From: Streptomyces durmitorensis
GTDB taxonomy: Bacteria > Actinomycetota > Actinomycetes > Streptomycetales > Streptomycetaceae
Direction of reading: 5' to 3'
Assembly (NCBI RefSeq): GCF_023498005.1
Contig: NZ_CP097289.1
Span: forward strand, 8,680,001 to 8,744,000
DNA: 64,000 nt
The notes under the pieces are model-generated. The model was not told the DNA's origin and ran no database searches. It was given only the letters and a program-made list of their open reading frames with translations. Positions 9,348 through 17,481 of the stretch are shown piece by piece; position 1 is the stretch's first letter, and each line of letters starts with the position of its first letter. A program made the translations under genes and the position numbers.

Positions 9348-10364
9348 ATGGTCGGCATCAAAGACGTGGCCAAGCACGCCGGAGTGTCGGTGGGCACGGT
9401 GTCGAATGTGATCAACCGCCCGGACGTGGTCTCCGAGGAGACCCGCCACCGGGTGCAGTCCGTGATCGAGCGGCTCGGCTACGTCCGCAGCGAGTCCGCA
9501 CGGCAGCTGCGCGCGGGGCAGAGCCGCATCATGGCGCTGCTCGTGCTCGACATGGGCAACCCCTTCTTCGTGGACGTCGCGCGCGGTGCCGAGCGGGCCG
9601 CGCGCGACGCGGGGCTGCGCGTCATGATGTGCAACAGCGGACAGAGCCCCTCCGAAGAGGCCGAGTATCTGGCGCTCTTCGCCGAACAGCGGGTCCGGGG
9701 CGTCCTGCTGACCCCGGCGGACGCCACCGGACGCAACATCGAGGCGTTCCGCAGGCACGCCATCCCGTTCGTCCTGGTCGACCGGGTCGCCGAGGGCGCC
9801 ACCGAGTGCTCCGTCTCCGTGGACGACGTCCTCGGCGGTGCGCTCGCGGTGCGCCATCTGGTGGACACGGGGCACCGCAGCATCGCGTACGTGAGCGGCC
9901 CGCCCGGACTCAACCAGGTGAAGGACCGCAGGCAGGGAGCGCTCCAGGCCCTGGCCGAGGCCGGTCTGCCGGCGTCGGCGCTGCGGGAGCTGCCCACCGA
10001 GCGGCTCGACGTGGCCGCGGGACGCGACGCGGGCGCCCGCGTCCTCGGTCTCGCCGAGCGGCCGACCGCCGTCTTCTGCGCCAACGACCTGCTCGCCCTC
10101 GGGGTGCTCCAGGCGATGTACGCGGCCGGAGTGAGCGTGCCCGAGGACATCGCCATCGTCGGCTACGACGACATCGAGTTCGCCGCGGCCGCCGTCGTCC
10201 CGCTCACCTCCGTGCGCCAGCCCGCCATCAAGATGGGCGCGATGGCCGCGGAACTCCTCCTGGAGGAGACCGAGTCGGACGCCGAACCGGAGGAGCACGA
10301 TCACCGGCGCGTGGTGCTCCAGCCGGAGCTCGTCGTACGGCGCTCCAGCCTGACACCCCGCTGA
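9348..10364 (+). CDS. LacI-family regulator of the rhamnose genes
   Basis: 338 residues: an N-terminal LacI helix-turn-helix (IKDVAKHAGVSVGTVSNVIN), hinge helix, and a periplasmic-binding-protein-like effector domain (MGNPFFVDVARG, CANDLLALGVLQ, VPEDIAIVGYDDIEFA). It probably represses both divergent transcripts through the operators at 4330-4341 and 4486-4497 and is released by rhamnose or a catabolite. The ribosome site GGGGA lies 5-6 nt before the ATG. It follows the binding-lipoprotein gene by 57 bp and no separate operator was found before it, so it is probably co-transcribed and self-limiting. No AraC-type RhaR/RhaS pair, as used in enterobacteria, is visible. Confidence 0.9.
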   Translation: MVGIKDVAKHAGVSVGTVSNVINRPDVVSEETRHRVQSVIERLGYVRSESARQLRAGQSRIMALLVLDMGNPFFVDVARGAERAARDAGLRVMMCNSGQSPSEEAEYLALFAEQRVRGVLLTPADATGRNIEAFRRHAIPFVLVDRVAEGATECSVSVDDVLGGALAVRHLVDTGHRSIAYVSGPPGLNQVKDRRQGALQALAEAGLPASALRELPTERLDVAAGRDAGARVLGLAERPTAVFCANDLLALGVLQAMYAAGVSVPEDIAIVGYDDIEFAAAAVVPLTSVRQPAIKMGAMAAELLLEETESDAEPEEHDHRRVVLQPELVVRRSSLTPR

Positions 10365-10430
10365 CCGCCCCCGCGGCGAGTGTGCTGAACTGGGCGAAGT
10401 GTCCCGTTCCGCACGCGCCCAGGAGCCCCC

Positions 10431-11735
10431 TTGACCATCACCGCCTCCTACCGTCAGCCCGGTGTGGTCCTCACCGACCACCGCTTCTCCGTGCCCCTCG
10501 ACCACGACGACCCGGCGGGGGAGCGGATCGAGGTCTTCGCCCGCGAGGCCGTGGCGAGCCGGCACGAGAGCGCCGACCTGCCGTGGCTGGTCTATCTCCA
10601 GGGCGGCCCGGGGTGCGGGGCCAACCGGTTCGCGGGCAAGGAGGCATGGCTGGGCAGGGCCCTTCAGGACTACCGGGTGCTGCTCCTGGACCAGCGCGGA
10701 ACCGGCAGCTCCACTCCGGCCACGCGCCAGACGCTCCCGCTGCGCGGCGGCCCCCGCGAACAGGCCGACTACCTCACGCACTTCCGCGCCGACTCCATCG
10801 TCCGTGACTGCGAGCTGATCCGGCGCGAGCTGACCGGCACCCCCTGGACCGTGCTCGGTCAGAGCTTCGGCGGCTTCTGCGCGACCCACTACTTGTCGGC
10901 GGCCCCCGAAGGCCTGCACACCGCCCTCATCACCGGCGGCCTGCCCACGCTCGACGGCCACGCGGACGACGTCTACCGCGCCGCCTACCCGCGCATGGAA
11001 CGCAAGAGCGCAGCCCACTACGCCCGCTACCCCCAGGACGTCGAGCGCGCCCGCCGCATCGCCGCCCACCTCGCCGAGCACGAGCCGGTCCTGAACGGCG
11101 GCTACCGCCTCACCGTCGAGGCGTTCCAGTCCCTCGGCATGCTGCTCGGCACCAAGGACGGCAGCCACCGCCTGCACTACCTCATCGAGGACGCCTTCGT
11201 GCGGACGCCGTCGGGGCCCGCCCTGTCCGACGCGTTCCAGGAAGGCGTCCAGGCCGAACTTTCGCTGAGGAACCGTCCGCTCTTCGCGCTGATGCACGAG
11301 ACGATCTACGGCCAGGGCGAGCGGCCCACCGACTGGTCGGCACAGCGGCTGCGCGGCCAGTTCCCGCAGTTCGACCCGGGCAAGGCACTCGCCGGTGACG
11401 CGCCGCTGCTGTTCACCGGGGAAGCCGTCCAGCGCTGGCAGTTCGACTGCGACCCGGCCCTGCGGCCGCTGCGCGAGACCGCCGAGATCCTCGCCGCACA
11501 CACCGGCTGGGCGCCCCTGTACGACACGGCACGCCTCGCCGCGAACGAGGTGCCGGCCGCCGCCGCCATCTACCACGACGACATGTACGTCGACACCGAC
11601 CACTCCCTGCACACCGCCCGCTCCATCCGCGGCCTGCGCACCTGGGTCACCGACGAGTACGAGCACGACGGCCTGCGGGTGGGTTCACCGCGCGTCCTCG
11701 ACCGGCTCCTCGCCCTCGCCCGGGGCGAGGTCTGA
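10431..11735 (+). CDS. Alpha/beta-hydrolase peptidase, proline iminopeptidase (S33) family
   Basis: 434 residues, no signal peptide. The oxyanion-hole motif LQGGPGCG and the nucleophile elbow GQSFGGF place it in the S33 proline-iminopeptidase group; the acid and His candidates lie in YHDDMYVD and in EHDGLR near the C-terminus. It should remove N-terminal proline (or another residue) from peptides in the cytoplasm. The TTG at 10431 is taken as start because AGGAG lies 5 nt before it. It is 66 bp after the LacI gene and is probably a separate unit; nothing links it to rhamnose use. Confidence 0.82.
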   Translation: MTITASYRQPGVVLTDHRFSVPLDHDDPAGERIEVFAREAVASRHESADLPWLVYLQGGPGCGANRFAGKEAWLGRALQDYRVLLLDQRGTGSSTPATRQTLPLRGGPREQADYLTHFRADSIVRDCELIRRELTGTPWTVLGQSFGGFCATHYLSAAPEGLHTALITGGLPTLDGHADDVYRAAYPRMERKSAAHYARYPQDVERARRIAAHLAEHEPVLNGGYRLTVEAFQSLGMLLGTKDGSHRLHYLIEDAFVRTPSGPALSDAFQEGVQAELSLRNRPLFALMHETIYGQGERPTDWSAQRLRGQFPQFDPGKALAGDAPLLFTGEAVQRWQFDCDPALRPLRETAEILAAHTGWAPLYDTARLAANEVPAAAAIYHDDMYVDTDHSLHTARSIRGLRTWVTDEYEHDGLRVGSPRVLDRLLALARGEV

Positions 11736-11773
11736 GGCCTCCGCGACAGGACCCGCGAAGCTAGGCTGCGGGC

Positions 11774-12526
11774 ATGACAGAGCCGTTGGACGTGAACGAC
11801 CAGCTCACCCCCATGCCCGAGGACTGGCAGCGGGCCCTCGCCGTCGTGGCCCACCCGGACGACCTGGAGTACGGCTGCTCGGCAGCGATCGCCGGATGGA
11901 CGGACGGCGGCCGCGAGGTCGCCTACCTCCTGGCCAGCCGTGGCGAGGCGGGCATCGACACCCTCGACCCCGCCACGTGTGGGCCGCTGCGCGAACGGGA
12001 GCAGCGGGCGAGCGCGGCCGTCGTCGGCGTGTCGACCGTGGAGTTCCTCGACCACAAGGACGGCGTGATCGAGTACGGTACGGCGCTGCGCCGCGACATC
12101 GCCGCCGCGGTGCGCAGGCACCGGCCCGAGCTCGTGATCACGCTCAACCACCGCGACACGTGGGGCGGCGTGGCCTGGAACACCCCGGACCACGTCGCCG
12201 TCGGCCGCGCGACGCTCGACGCGGTGGGGGACGCGGGCAACCGCTGGATCTTCCCCGAGCTGATCGAGGAGGACGCCCTCGAGCCCTGGAACGGCGTGCG
12301 CTGGGTGGCCGTCGCCGGTTCGTCGTCGCCCACGCACGCGGTGGACGCCACGGTGGGGCTCGAGCGCTCCGTGCGCTCGCTCCTCGAACACCGCGCGTAC
12401 ATCGAGGTGTTGACGCAGGAGGACCCCGAGAAGTACTGCCGCGAGTTCCTCACCGGCAACGCCCAGCGGGTGGCGCCGCGCTTCGGCGGGAAGCCCGCGG
12501 TGTCCTTCGAGGTCTTCAGCCGCTGA
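11774..12526 (+). CDS. PIG-L (LmbE-like) deacetylase
   Basis: 250 residues. The zinc-binding signature VVAHPDDLEYG of N-acetylglucosaminyl-phosphatidylinositol/LmbE deacetylases is at residues 25-35, and the later H-R-D / D-H-V residues around 120-135 fit the rest of the metal site. Family members remove N-acetyl groups from GlcNAc-containing small molecules, including mycothiol precursors and antibiotic intermediates; the substrate cannot be read here. It sits 38 bp after the S33 peptidase gene, same strand, without a clear terminator between. Confidence 0.85.
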   Translation: MTEPLDVNDQLTPMPEDWQRALAVVAHPDDLEYGCSAAIAGWTDGGREVAYLLASRGEAGIDTLDPATCGPLREREQRASAAVVGVSTVEFLDHKDGVIEYGTALRRDIAAAVRRHRPELVITLNHRDTWGGVAWNTPDHVAVGRATLDAVGDAGNRWIFPELIEEDALEPWNGVRWVAVAGSSSPTHAVDATVGLERSVRSLLEHRAYIEVLTQEDPEKYCREFLTGNAQRVAPRFGGKPAVSFEVFSR

Positions 12527-12541
12527 GCCGCCGCCACTACG

Positions 12542-12574
12542 CTGACGGGACGTCAAATATCTGACGGGACGTCA
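12542..12574. promoter_or_regulatory. Two tandem palindromic boxes upstream of the crotonase gene
   Basis: CTGACGGGACGTCA occurs twice, at 12542-12555 and 12561-12574. Each copy is itself an inverted repeat (TGACG-GGA-CGTCA), and the copies are 19 bp apart, about two helical turns. They overlap a candidate -10 (TACGCT, 12538-12543) and end 26 bp before the start codon. This looks like a double operator for a dimeric regulator, of TetR type by shape; no matching regulator gene is adjacent. Confidence 0.62.
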
Positions 12575-12600
12575 GAAACGTAGGCAGGAGCTGATGCTGG

Positions 12601-13437
12601 ATGATCGACACCATCGGCACGGACATCCCGGAGGGTGAGGAGCGGCTGCGCCTCGACATCGAGGACGGCCTGGGCATCCTCACCCTCTGCTACCCGCAGA
12701 AGCTCAACGCGTGGAGCTGGGAGGCCACGCGCCAGCTCGGCATCTTCGCCGACCGGATCCGCTTCGACGACTCGATCCGGGCGGTGCTGCTGCGTGCGGA
12801 GGGGCGGGCGTTCTGCGCCGGGATCGACGTCACCGCGCTCAATGGCGGTGCGATCGAAGGCCGTTCGGTGTCCGAGCGCACCCGCAACTACTACGAGGGC
12901 ATGCGCTGGGTCCATGAACGCTTCCGTACGTTCGCGCGCCTCCCGCAGCCGGTCGTCGCCGCCGTGCAGGGGTACTGCCTGGGGTTCGGCTTCGAACTCG
13001 CGCTGATGGCGGACGTGCGGATCGTGTCGGACGACGCGGTGTTCGCGCTGCCCGAGGCGCAGATCGGCGTCGCGGTGGACGCGGGCGGTGACCTGCGCAT
13101 CGCGCGCGACGCGGGCGCGGGCTGGGCCAAGCTGCTCTCGCTCACCGGGCGCCGCATCGACGCGGCCACGGCCGAGCGGCTGCGGCTCGTACAACTCGTC
13201 ACGCCGGTGGACGAGTTGACCAAGGCGGCCCGCGAGGTCGCCGCGGAGATCGCGGCGAACGCCCCGCTGGCCGTCCAGGGCATCAAGCGCGGCATCGACG
13301 CGTACGCGGACGCGGGGATGGACGCGGCCCTCGACCGGGTCGCGCTGAACGCGGCGATCACGCTGACGTCGGAGGACTCGCGTGCCGGGTACGCGGCGAA
13401 GGGAGAGCGGAGGGCGGCCACGTTCGAGGGGAAGTAG
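12601..13437 (+). CDS. Enoyl-CoA hydratase/isomerase, dienoyl-CoA isomerase-like
   Basis: Crotonase-fold enzyme of 278 residues. CoA and oxyanion motifs are CAGIDV (72-77) and GYCLGFGFELALMADVR (124-140). Acidic active-site candidates are Glu132, Glu152 and Asp160. Asp160, in VAVDAGG, occupies the position that is Gly in classical hydratases but Asp204 in rat delta3,5-delta2,4-dienoyl-CoA isomerase, so isomerase activity on unsaturated acyl-CoAs is likely. This fits the convergent 2,4-dienoyl-CoA-reductase-like gene next door. AGGAG lies 10 nt before the ATG; an out-of-frame ATG at 12594 was ignored. The alternative is an ordinary hydratase with unusual substitutions. Confidence 0.82.
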   Translation: MIDTIGTDIPEGEERLRLDIEDGLGILTLCYPQKLNAWSWEATRQLGIFADRIRFDDSIRAVLLRAEGRAFCAGIDVTALNGGAIEGRSVSERTRNYYEGMRWVHERFRTFARLPQPVVAAVQGYCLGFGFELALMADVRIVSDDAVFALPEAQIGVAVDAGGDLRIARDAGAGWAKLLSLTGRRIDAATAERLRLVQLVTPVDELTKAAREVAAEIAANAPLAVQGIKRGIDAYADAGMDAALDRVALNAAITLTSEDSRAGYAAKGERRAATFEGK

Positions 13438-13466
13438 GCCCGGGGATACGAGGGGACGTGGGCGGG

Positions 13467-13505
13467 CCCGGGAAAGGGCGGGCCCGGGACAGGCCCTTCC
13501 CCGGG
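13467..13505. terminator. Bidirectional terminator hairpin between convergent genes
   Basis: The arms 13467-13479 (CCCGGGAAAGGGC) and 13493-13505 pair at 12 of 13 positions around a 13-nt loop, in the 75-bp gap between the convergent crotonase and reductase genes. A G/C-rich hairpin without a T-run is usual in Streptomyces. Confidence 0.65.
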
Positions 13506-13512
13506 CGGGGGC

Positions 13513-14454
13513 CTACCCCTCGAAGGGGCCTCGCCCCATCTGCTCGCGCACCGTCACCACCTCCGGGCTCACCAGACCGCGCCGCTGCCAGTTCGCGCCG
13601 TCGACCACCAATGTGTGCCCGGTGATGAAGCGGGCGTAGGGCGAGGCGAGGAAGGCCGCGGCCCAGCCCAGTTCACGCGGGGCGCCGACGCGGAGGGCGG
13701 GCTGCCGGGAGCTCAACTCCCGCTGCCGGTCGCCCGACGCGTGTTCCTGCGCGGGCGTCGCCCGGTCGAGGTTGCCGCGGATGTCGGCGGTCATGTCCTC
13801 GTGCGGCATCAGGCCGGGCACCAGGCCGTTGACCTGGATGCCGTACGGACCCCACTCCACCGCAAGGCTCTCGACGAGACTCTTCACGCCCGCCTTGGCC
13901 GCCGCGCTGTGCGCGAAGCCGGGGCCGCCCGTCCACGCGTACGACGCCCCGATGCTGATGACGGAGCCGGGCGTGCCGGCCGCGAGATGGCGGCGGCCGA
14001 ACTCCCGCGTCATGAAGAACGTCCCGCTCAGTGTGATGTCCACGACCGAGCGCCACGCGTTCGGGGACATGTCCTCGGCGGGCACGGGGAAGTTCGCCGC
14101 CGCGTTGTTGACCAGGACGTCCGGCAGTCCGTACGCCTCCTGCGCAGCGTCGAAGACCTCGGCGACGCGGTCGGGGTCCCGGATGTCGCACGGCACGGAC
14201 GTCACTCGCCCGCCGAGGCCCGCGAGTTCGTCCCGCGCCGCCTTGAGCCGCTCCTCCTTGCGGCTCGCGATCACCAGATCCGCCCCGAGCCGCGCGAACT
14301 CCGCGGCGATCGCCTTCCCGAGGCCTGTCCCGCCGCCGGTCACCAGGACGACCGTCCCGTCGTACGTCCCGTCCGGCAGCGCGCTCGCGCCGGCCGGGGC
14401 GGGCGCCGGAAGTCCGTGCGGCGGTGGCGTTGGTTCACTCGCGTGGTCCGTCAT
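13513..14454 (-). CDS. SDR-family 2,4-dienoyl-CoA reductase-like oxidoreductase
   Basis: 313 residues. The first ~30 are Pro/Ala-rich, followed by a Rossmann domain with TGGGTGLG (39-46) and NNAA (116-119). The usual YxxxK site is changed: Ser183 takes the Tyr position (SAAAK, 183-187), with a Tyr at 172. This Tyr-11-Ser-4-Lys spacing is that of mammalian 2,4-dienoyl-CoA reductase (Tyr199, Ser210, Lys214 in human DECR1), so the protein probably reduces 2,4-dienoyl-CoA with NADPH during breakdown of unsaturated fatty acids. It diverges from the XRE-cupin gene with 129 bp between and converges on the crotonase. No strong ribosome site precedes the ATG, so the Pro-rich start is less sure than the rest. 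Confidence 0.84.
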   Translation of the reverse strand: MTDHASEPTPPPHGLPAPAPAGASALPDGTYDGTVVLVTGGGTGLGKAIAAEFARLGADLVIASRKEERLKAARDELAGLGGRVTSVPCDIRDPDRVAEVFDAAQEAYGLPDVLVNNAAANFPVPAEDMSPNAWRSVVDITLSGTFFMTREFGRRHLAAGTPGSVISIGASYAWTGGPGFAHSAAAKAGVKSLVESLAVEWGPYGIQVNGLVPGLMPHEDMTADIRGNLDRATPAQEHASGDRQRELSSRQPALRVGAPRELGWAAAFLASPYARFITGHTLVVDGANWQRRGLVSPEVVTVREQMGRGPFEG

Positions 14455-14548
14455 GGCGGCATCGATATCGCGGAACGCCTCACATCTCCATGCCCGTAAG
14501 GGACGTCCCCGCACTGTGGCGCGCCGCCACGGTCTCGCCGATGCGGTA

Positions 14549-14577
14549 TTGACAATCAACTTTGCCGATACTGCAAT
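14549..14577 (+). promoter_or_regulatory. Promoter of the XRE-cupin regulator gene
   Basis: TTGACA (14549-14554), a 17-bp spacer and TGCAAT (14572-14577) form a promoter in the SDR/regulator gap. The predicted start falls on or next to the ATG at 14584, so the transcript may be leaderless, as often in Streptomyces. Confidence 0.5.
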
Positions 14578-14583
14578 GGAGTC

Positions 14584-15255
14584 ATGACGGACAGCAGGGC
14601 AGTGGAGCAGACGGAGCACGAAGACGACGGCGCGAATCTGGACGGCGTGCTGGCCGAGGTCGGCCCCCGCCTGCGGCGAATCCGCAAGGAACGTGGCGCG
14701 ACGCTCGCGGGTCTCGCCGCCGCCACCGGCATCTCCGTGAGCACCCTCTCCCGCCTGGAGTCCGGGAACCGCAAGCCCAGCCTCGAACTCCTGCTGCCCA
14801 TCGCCCGCGCCCACCAGGTCCCCCTGGACGAGCTCGTCGGCGCCCCGCCCGTCGGCGACCCACGGGTGCGGGCCAAGCCGATCGTCCGCCACGGCCGCAC
14901 GATGGTGCCGCTGACCCGGCAGCCCGGCGGCCTTCAGGCGTACAAGGTGTTCGAGCCCTCCCGCTCCATCGAGCCCGAACCGCAGACCCATGAGGGATAC
15001 GAGTGGCTGTACGTCCTGTCCGGACGGCTGCGGCTCGTGCTCGCCGATCATGACGTGATCCTCACGGCGGGCGAGGCCGCGGAGTTCGACACCCGTCTTC
15101 CGCATTGGTTCGGCTCTACGGGAGAGGGGCCCGCGGAGTTCCTCAGTCTGTTCGGGCCGCAGGGTGAGCGGATGCACGTACGGGCGCGGCCCACTCAGCG
15201 GCCCTCTCAGCGACCCACCCCGCGGGCCGATCGGCAGAAGCGCGAAGCGGACTGA
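14584..15255 (+). CDS. XRE-family regulator with C-terminal cupin sensor
   Basis: 223 residues. A helix-turn-helix at about 20-75 (RLRRIRKERGATLAGLAAAT, ISVSTLSRLESGNRKPS) is followed by a cupin fold at about 120-200 (HEGYEWLYVLSGRL, AEFDTRLPHWFG). Such proteins bind small organic ligands in the cupin and control adjacent catabolic operons. Being divergent from the reductase gene and just upstream of the oxidoreductase/acyl-CoA dehydrogenase operon, it is the best local candidate regulator of both. GGAG precedes the ATG by 4 nt. The C-terminus is Arg/Pro-rich and probably disordered. Confidence 0.88.
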   Translation: MTDSRAVEQTEHEDDGANLDGVLAEVGPRLRRIRKERGATLAGLAAATGISVSTLSRLESGNRKPSLELLLPIARAHQVPLDELVGAPPVGDPRVRAKPIVRHGRTMVPLTRQPGGLQAYKVFEPSRSIEPEPQTHEGYEWLYVLSGRLRLVLADHDVILTAGEAAEFDTRLPHWFGSTGEGPAEFLSLFGPQGERMHVRARPTQRPSQRPTPRADRQKREAD

Positions 15256-15276
15256 CGAGACGGTTCCCCTGCCTGC

Positions 15277-15288
15277 AAGCGACCGCTT
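15277..15288. promoter_or_regulatory. Operator-like palindrome before the oxidoreductase/ACAD operon
   Basis: AAGCGACCGCTT is a 10/12 palindrome abutting a candidate -10 TAGTAT (15288-15293), 46 bp before the ATG at 15335. Shape and place suit a repressor of the operon. Boxes of this AAGCG..CGCTT form are common at TetR-controlled acyl-CoA genes of actinobacteria, but the binding protein here is unknown. Confidence 0.55.
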
Positions 15289-15334
15289 AGTATGCGACGG
15301 AGCTTGGTCTACGAACGCCCCGTGGAGGCCCCGC

Positions 15335-16303
15335 ATGCAGGCATGGCAAGTGCACCAGAACGGCGAGCCGGGCGCGGTGATGCGCCTCGAAGACGTGGAC
15401 CGGCCGGTGCCGGGCGACGGACAGCTGCTCCTCAAGGTCCGCGCCGCCAACATCAACTTCCCCGACGCCCTGCTCTGCCGCGGGCAGTACCAGGTCACGC
15501 CCCCGCTGCCGTTCACACCGGGCGTGGAGATCTGCGGCGAGACCGAGGACGGCCGGCGCGTGATCGCCAACCCCGCCCTTCCGTACGGCGGCTTCGCCGA
15601 GTACGCGATCGCCGACGCGGCGGCCGTCCTGCCCGCGCCTGACGCCCTGGACGACGCGGAGGCCGCCGCGCTGCACATCGGCTACCAGACCGGCTGGTTC
15701 GGCCTGCACCGCCGCGCGCACCTCCAGGCGGGCGAGACCCTCCTGGTGCACGCGGCCGCCGGCGGCGTCGGCAGCGCGGCCGTGCAGCTCGGCAAGGCGG
15801 CGGGCGCCAAGGTCATCGGTGTGGTGGGCGGGGCGGCGAAGGCCGAGGTCGCGCGCGAGCTCGGCTGCGACGTGGTCGTCGACCGCCGTACGGAGAACGT
15901 GATCGGCGCCGTGAAGGAAGCCACCGGCGGCCGTGGTGCCGATGTCATCTACGACCCCGTCGGCGGCGACGCGTACACGCAGTCCACGAAGTGTGTCGCC
16001 TTCGAGGGGCGGATCATCGTCGTCGGCTTCGCGAGCGGCGTCATCCCGACGCCCGCGCTCAACCACGCACTGGTGAAGAACTACGCGGTGCTCGGCCTGC
16101 ACTGGGGCCTGTACAACGCCAAGGACCCGCAGGCGATCCTGCGCTGCCACGAGGAGCTCACCCAGCTCGCGGCCAAGGGCGCGATCAATCCGCTCATCAG
16201 CGAGCGCGTGCCCCTGAGCGACGCCGCCGCGGCCGTCCAGCGCGTCGCCGACGGCGTCACCACGGGACGCGTGGCCGTGGTCCCCGAGGGAGGCGACGCA
16301 TGA
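15335..16303 (+). CDS. NADPH:quinone oxidoreductase-like MDR enzyme
   Basis: Zinc-free medium-chain dehydrogenase/reductase of 322 residues. The N-terminal GroES-like domain has RAANINFPDALLCRGQYQ and the Rossmann segment has VHAAAGGVGSAAVQLGKAAG. No structural or catalytic zinc ligands are seen. The ATG at 15335 follows GTGGAGG by 7 nt and fits the family N-terminus; an upstream in-frame start would run back into the preceding regulator gene. It overlaps the first acyl-CoA dehydrogenase by 4 bp (ATGA), so the three genes are one operon. It probably reduces an enoyl or quinone-like intermediate with NADPH; the exact substrate is open. Confidence 0.85.
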   Translation: MQAWQVHQNGEPGAVMRLEDVDRPVPGDGQLLLKVRAANINFPDALLCRGQYQVTPPLPFTPGVEICGETEDGRRVIANPALPYGGFAEYAIADAAAVLPAPDALDDAEAAALHIGYQTGWFGLHRRAHLQAGETLLVHAAAGGVGSAAVQLGKAAGAKVIGVVGGAAKAEVARELGCDVVVDRRTENVIGAVKEATGGRGADVIYDPVGGDAYTQSTKCVAFEGRIIVVGFASGVIPTPALNHALVKNYAVLGLHWGLYNAKDPQAILRCHEELTQLAAKGAINPLISERVPLSDAAAAVQRVADGVTTGRVAVVPEGGDA

Positions 16304-17481
16304 CGGACGGAGCCGAACTGCGCCGCCGCGCGCAGGAGTTCCTCGCCGCGTATCCGCCGGACGGCACCGAGCGCGCGGAGTTCCTGAAGGCCCGCTTCGA
16401 CGCGGGGCTCGCCTGGGTGCACTACCCGGAAGGGCTCGGCGGCCTCGGCGCACCGCGGTCCCTCCAGGCCGTCGTGGACGCCGAGCTGGAGGCCGCGGGC
16501 GCGCCCGACAACGACCCGCGCCGCATCGGCATCGGCCTCGGCATGGCGGCGCCGACGATCCTGCGCTTCGGCACGGAGGAGCAGAAGCGCAGCTTCCTGC
16601 GGCCGCTGTGGGTCGGCGACGAGGTGTGGTGCCAGCTCTTCAGCGAGCCGGGCGCCGGCTCCGACCTCGCCGCCCTGGGCACGCGCGCCGTCCGTGACGG
16701 CGACACCTGGGTGGTCAACGGGCAGAAGGTGTGGACGTCCGGCGCGCACGCCGCCCGCTGGGCCATCCTCATCGCCCGCACCGACCCGGAGGTGCCCAAG
16801 CACCGCGGCATCACGTACTTCGTCTGCGACATGACCGACCCGGGCGTCGAGGTGCGCCCGCTGCGGCAGATCACCGGCGAGGCCGAGTTCAACGAGGTCT
16901 TCCTCACGGACGTGACGATCCCGGACGCGCACCGCCTCGGTGAGATCGGCGACGGCTGGAAGGTCGCGCAGACCACCCTCATGAACGAGCGCGTGTCCAT
17001 CGGCGGCGCCCGCATCCCGCGCGAGGGCGGCATGATCGGCCCGGTCGTGGAGGCCTGGCGCGAGCGCCCCGAACTGCGCACGCACGACCTGCACCAGCGG
17101 CTCCTCAAGCTGTGGGTCGAGGCGGAGGTCGCCCGGCTCACCGGGGAGCGGCTTCGCCAGCAGCTCGTCGCCGGGCAGCCGGGTCCCGAGGGCTCGGGCA
17201 TGAAGCTGGGGTTCGCCCGCCTGAACCAGGAGATCAGCGGCCTGGAGGTGGAACTCCTGGGCGAGGAAGGGCTGTTGTACGAGGACTGGACGATGCGGCG
17301 GCCCGAGAAGGTCGACTTCGTCGGCCGTGACGCGGGCTACCGCTATCTGCGGGCCAAGGGCAACAGCATCGAGGGCGGCACGAGTGAAGTGCTGCTCAAC
17401 ATCGTCGCCGAGCGTGTCCTCGGGCTGCCGTCCGAGCCGCGCACCGACAAGGACGTCGCCTGGAAGGATCTGGCCCGTTGA
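16300..17481 (+). CDS. Acyl-CoA dehydrogenase (first of a coupled pair)
   Basis: FAD-dependent dehydrogenase of 393 residues with the usual three domains. The middle beta domain shows WCQLFSEPGAGSDLAALGTR and GQKVWTSGAHAARW. The C-terminal helical domain ends with NSIEGGTSEVLLNIVAERVLG, where the Glu of IEGG is at the position of the catalytic base. It should introduce the alpha,beta double bond in an acyl-CoA. It overlaps both neighbours by 4 bp. Paired, unequal acyl-CoA dehydrogenases in actinobacteria often form alpha2beta2 complexes (for example the steroid side-chain FadE pairs), and this gene with the next one may do so. Confidence 0.88.
   Translation: MTDGAELRRRAQEFLAAYPPDGTERAEFLKARFDAGLAWVHYPEGLGGLGAPRSLQAVVDAELEAAGAPDNDPRRIGIGLGMAAPTILRFGTEEQKRSFLRPLWVGDEVWCQLFSEPGAGSDLAALGTRAVRDGDTWVVNGQKVWTSGAHAARWAILIARTDPEVPKHRGITYFVCDMTDPGVEVRPLRQITGEAEFNEVFLTDVTIPDAHRLGEIGDGWKVAQTTLMNERVSIGGARIPREGGMIGPVVEAWRERPELRTHDLHQRLLKLWVEAEVARLTGERLRQQLVAGQPGPEGSGMKLGFARLNQEISGLEVELLGEEGLLYEDWTMRRPEKVDFVGRDAGYRYLRAKGNSIEGGTSEVLLNIVAERVLGLPSEPRTDKDVAWKDLAR

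Noticed and set aside
12594..12600. ATG seven bases before the chosen crotonase start
   Set aside because: Out of frame with the conserved crotonase sequence.
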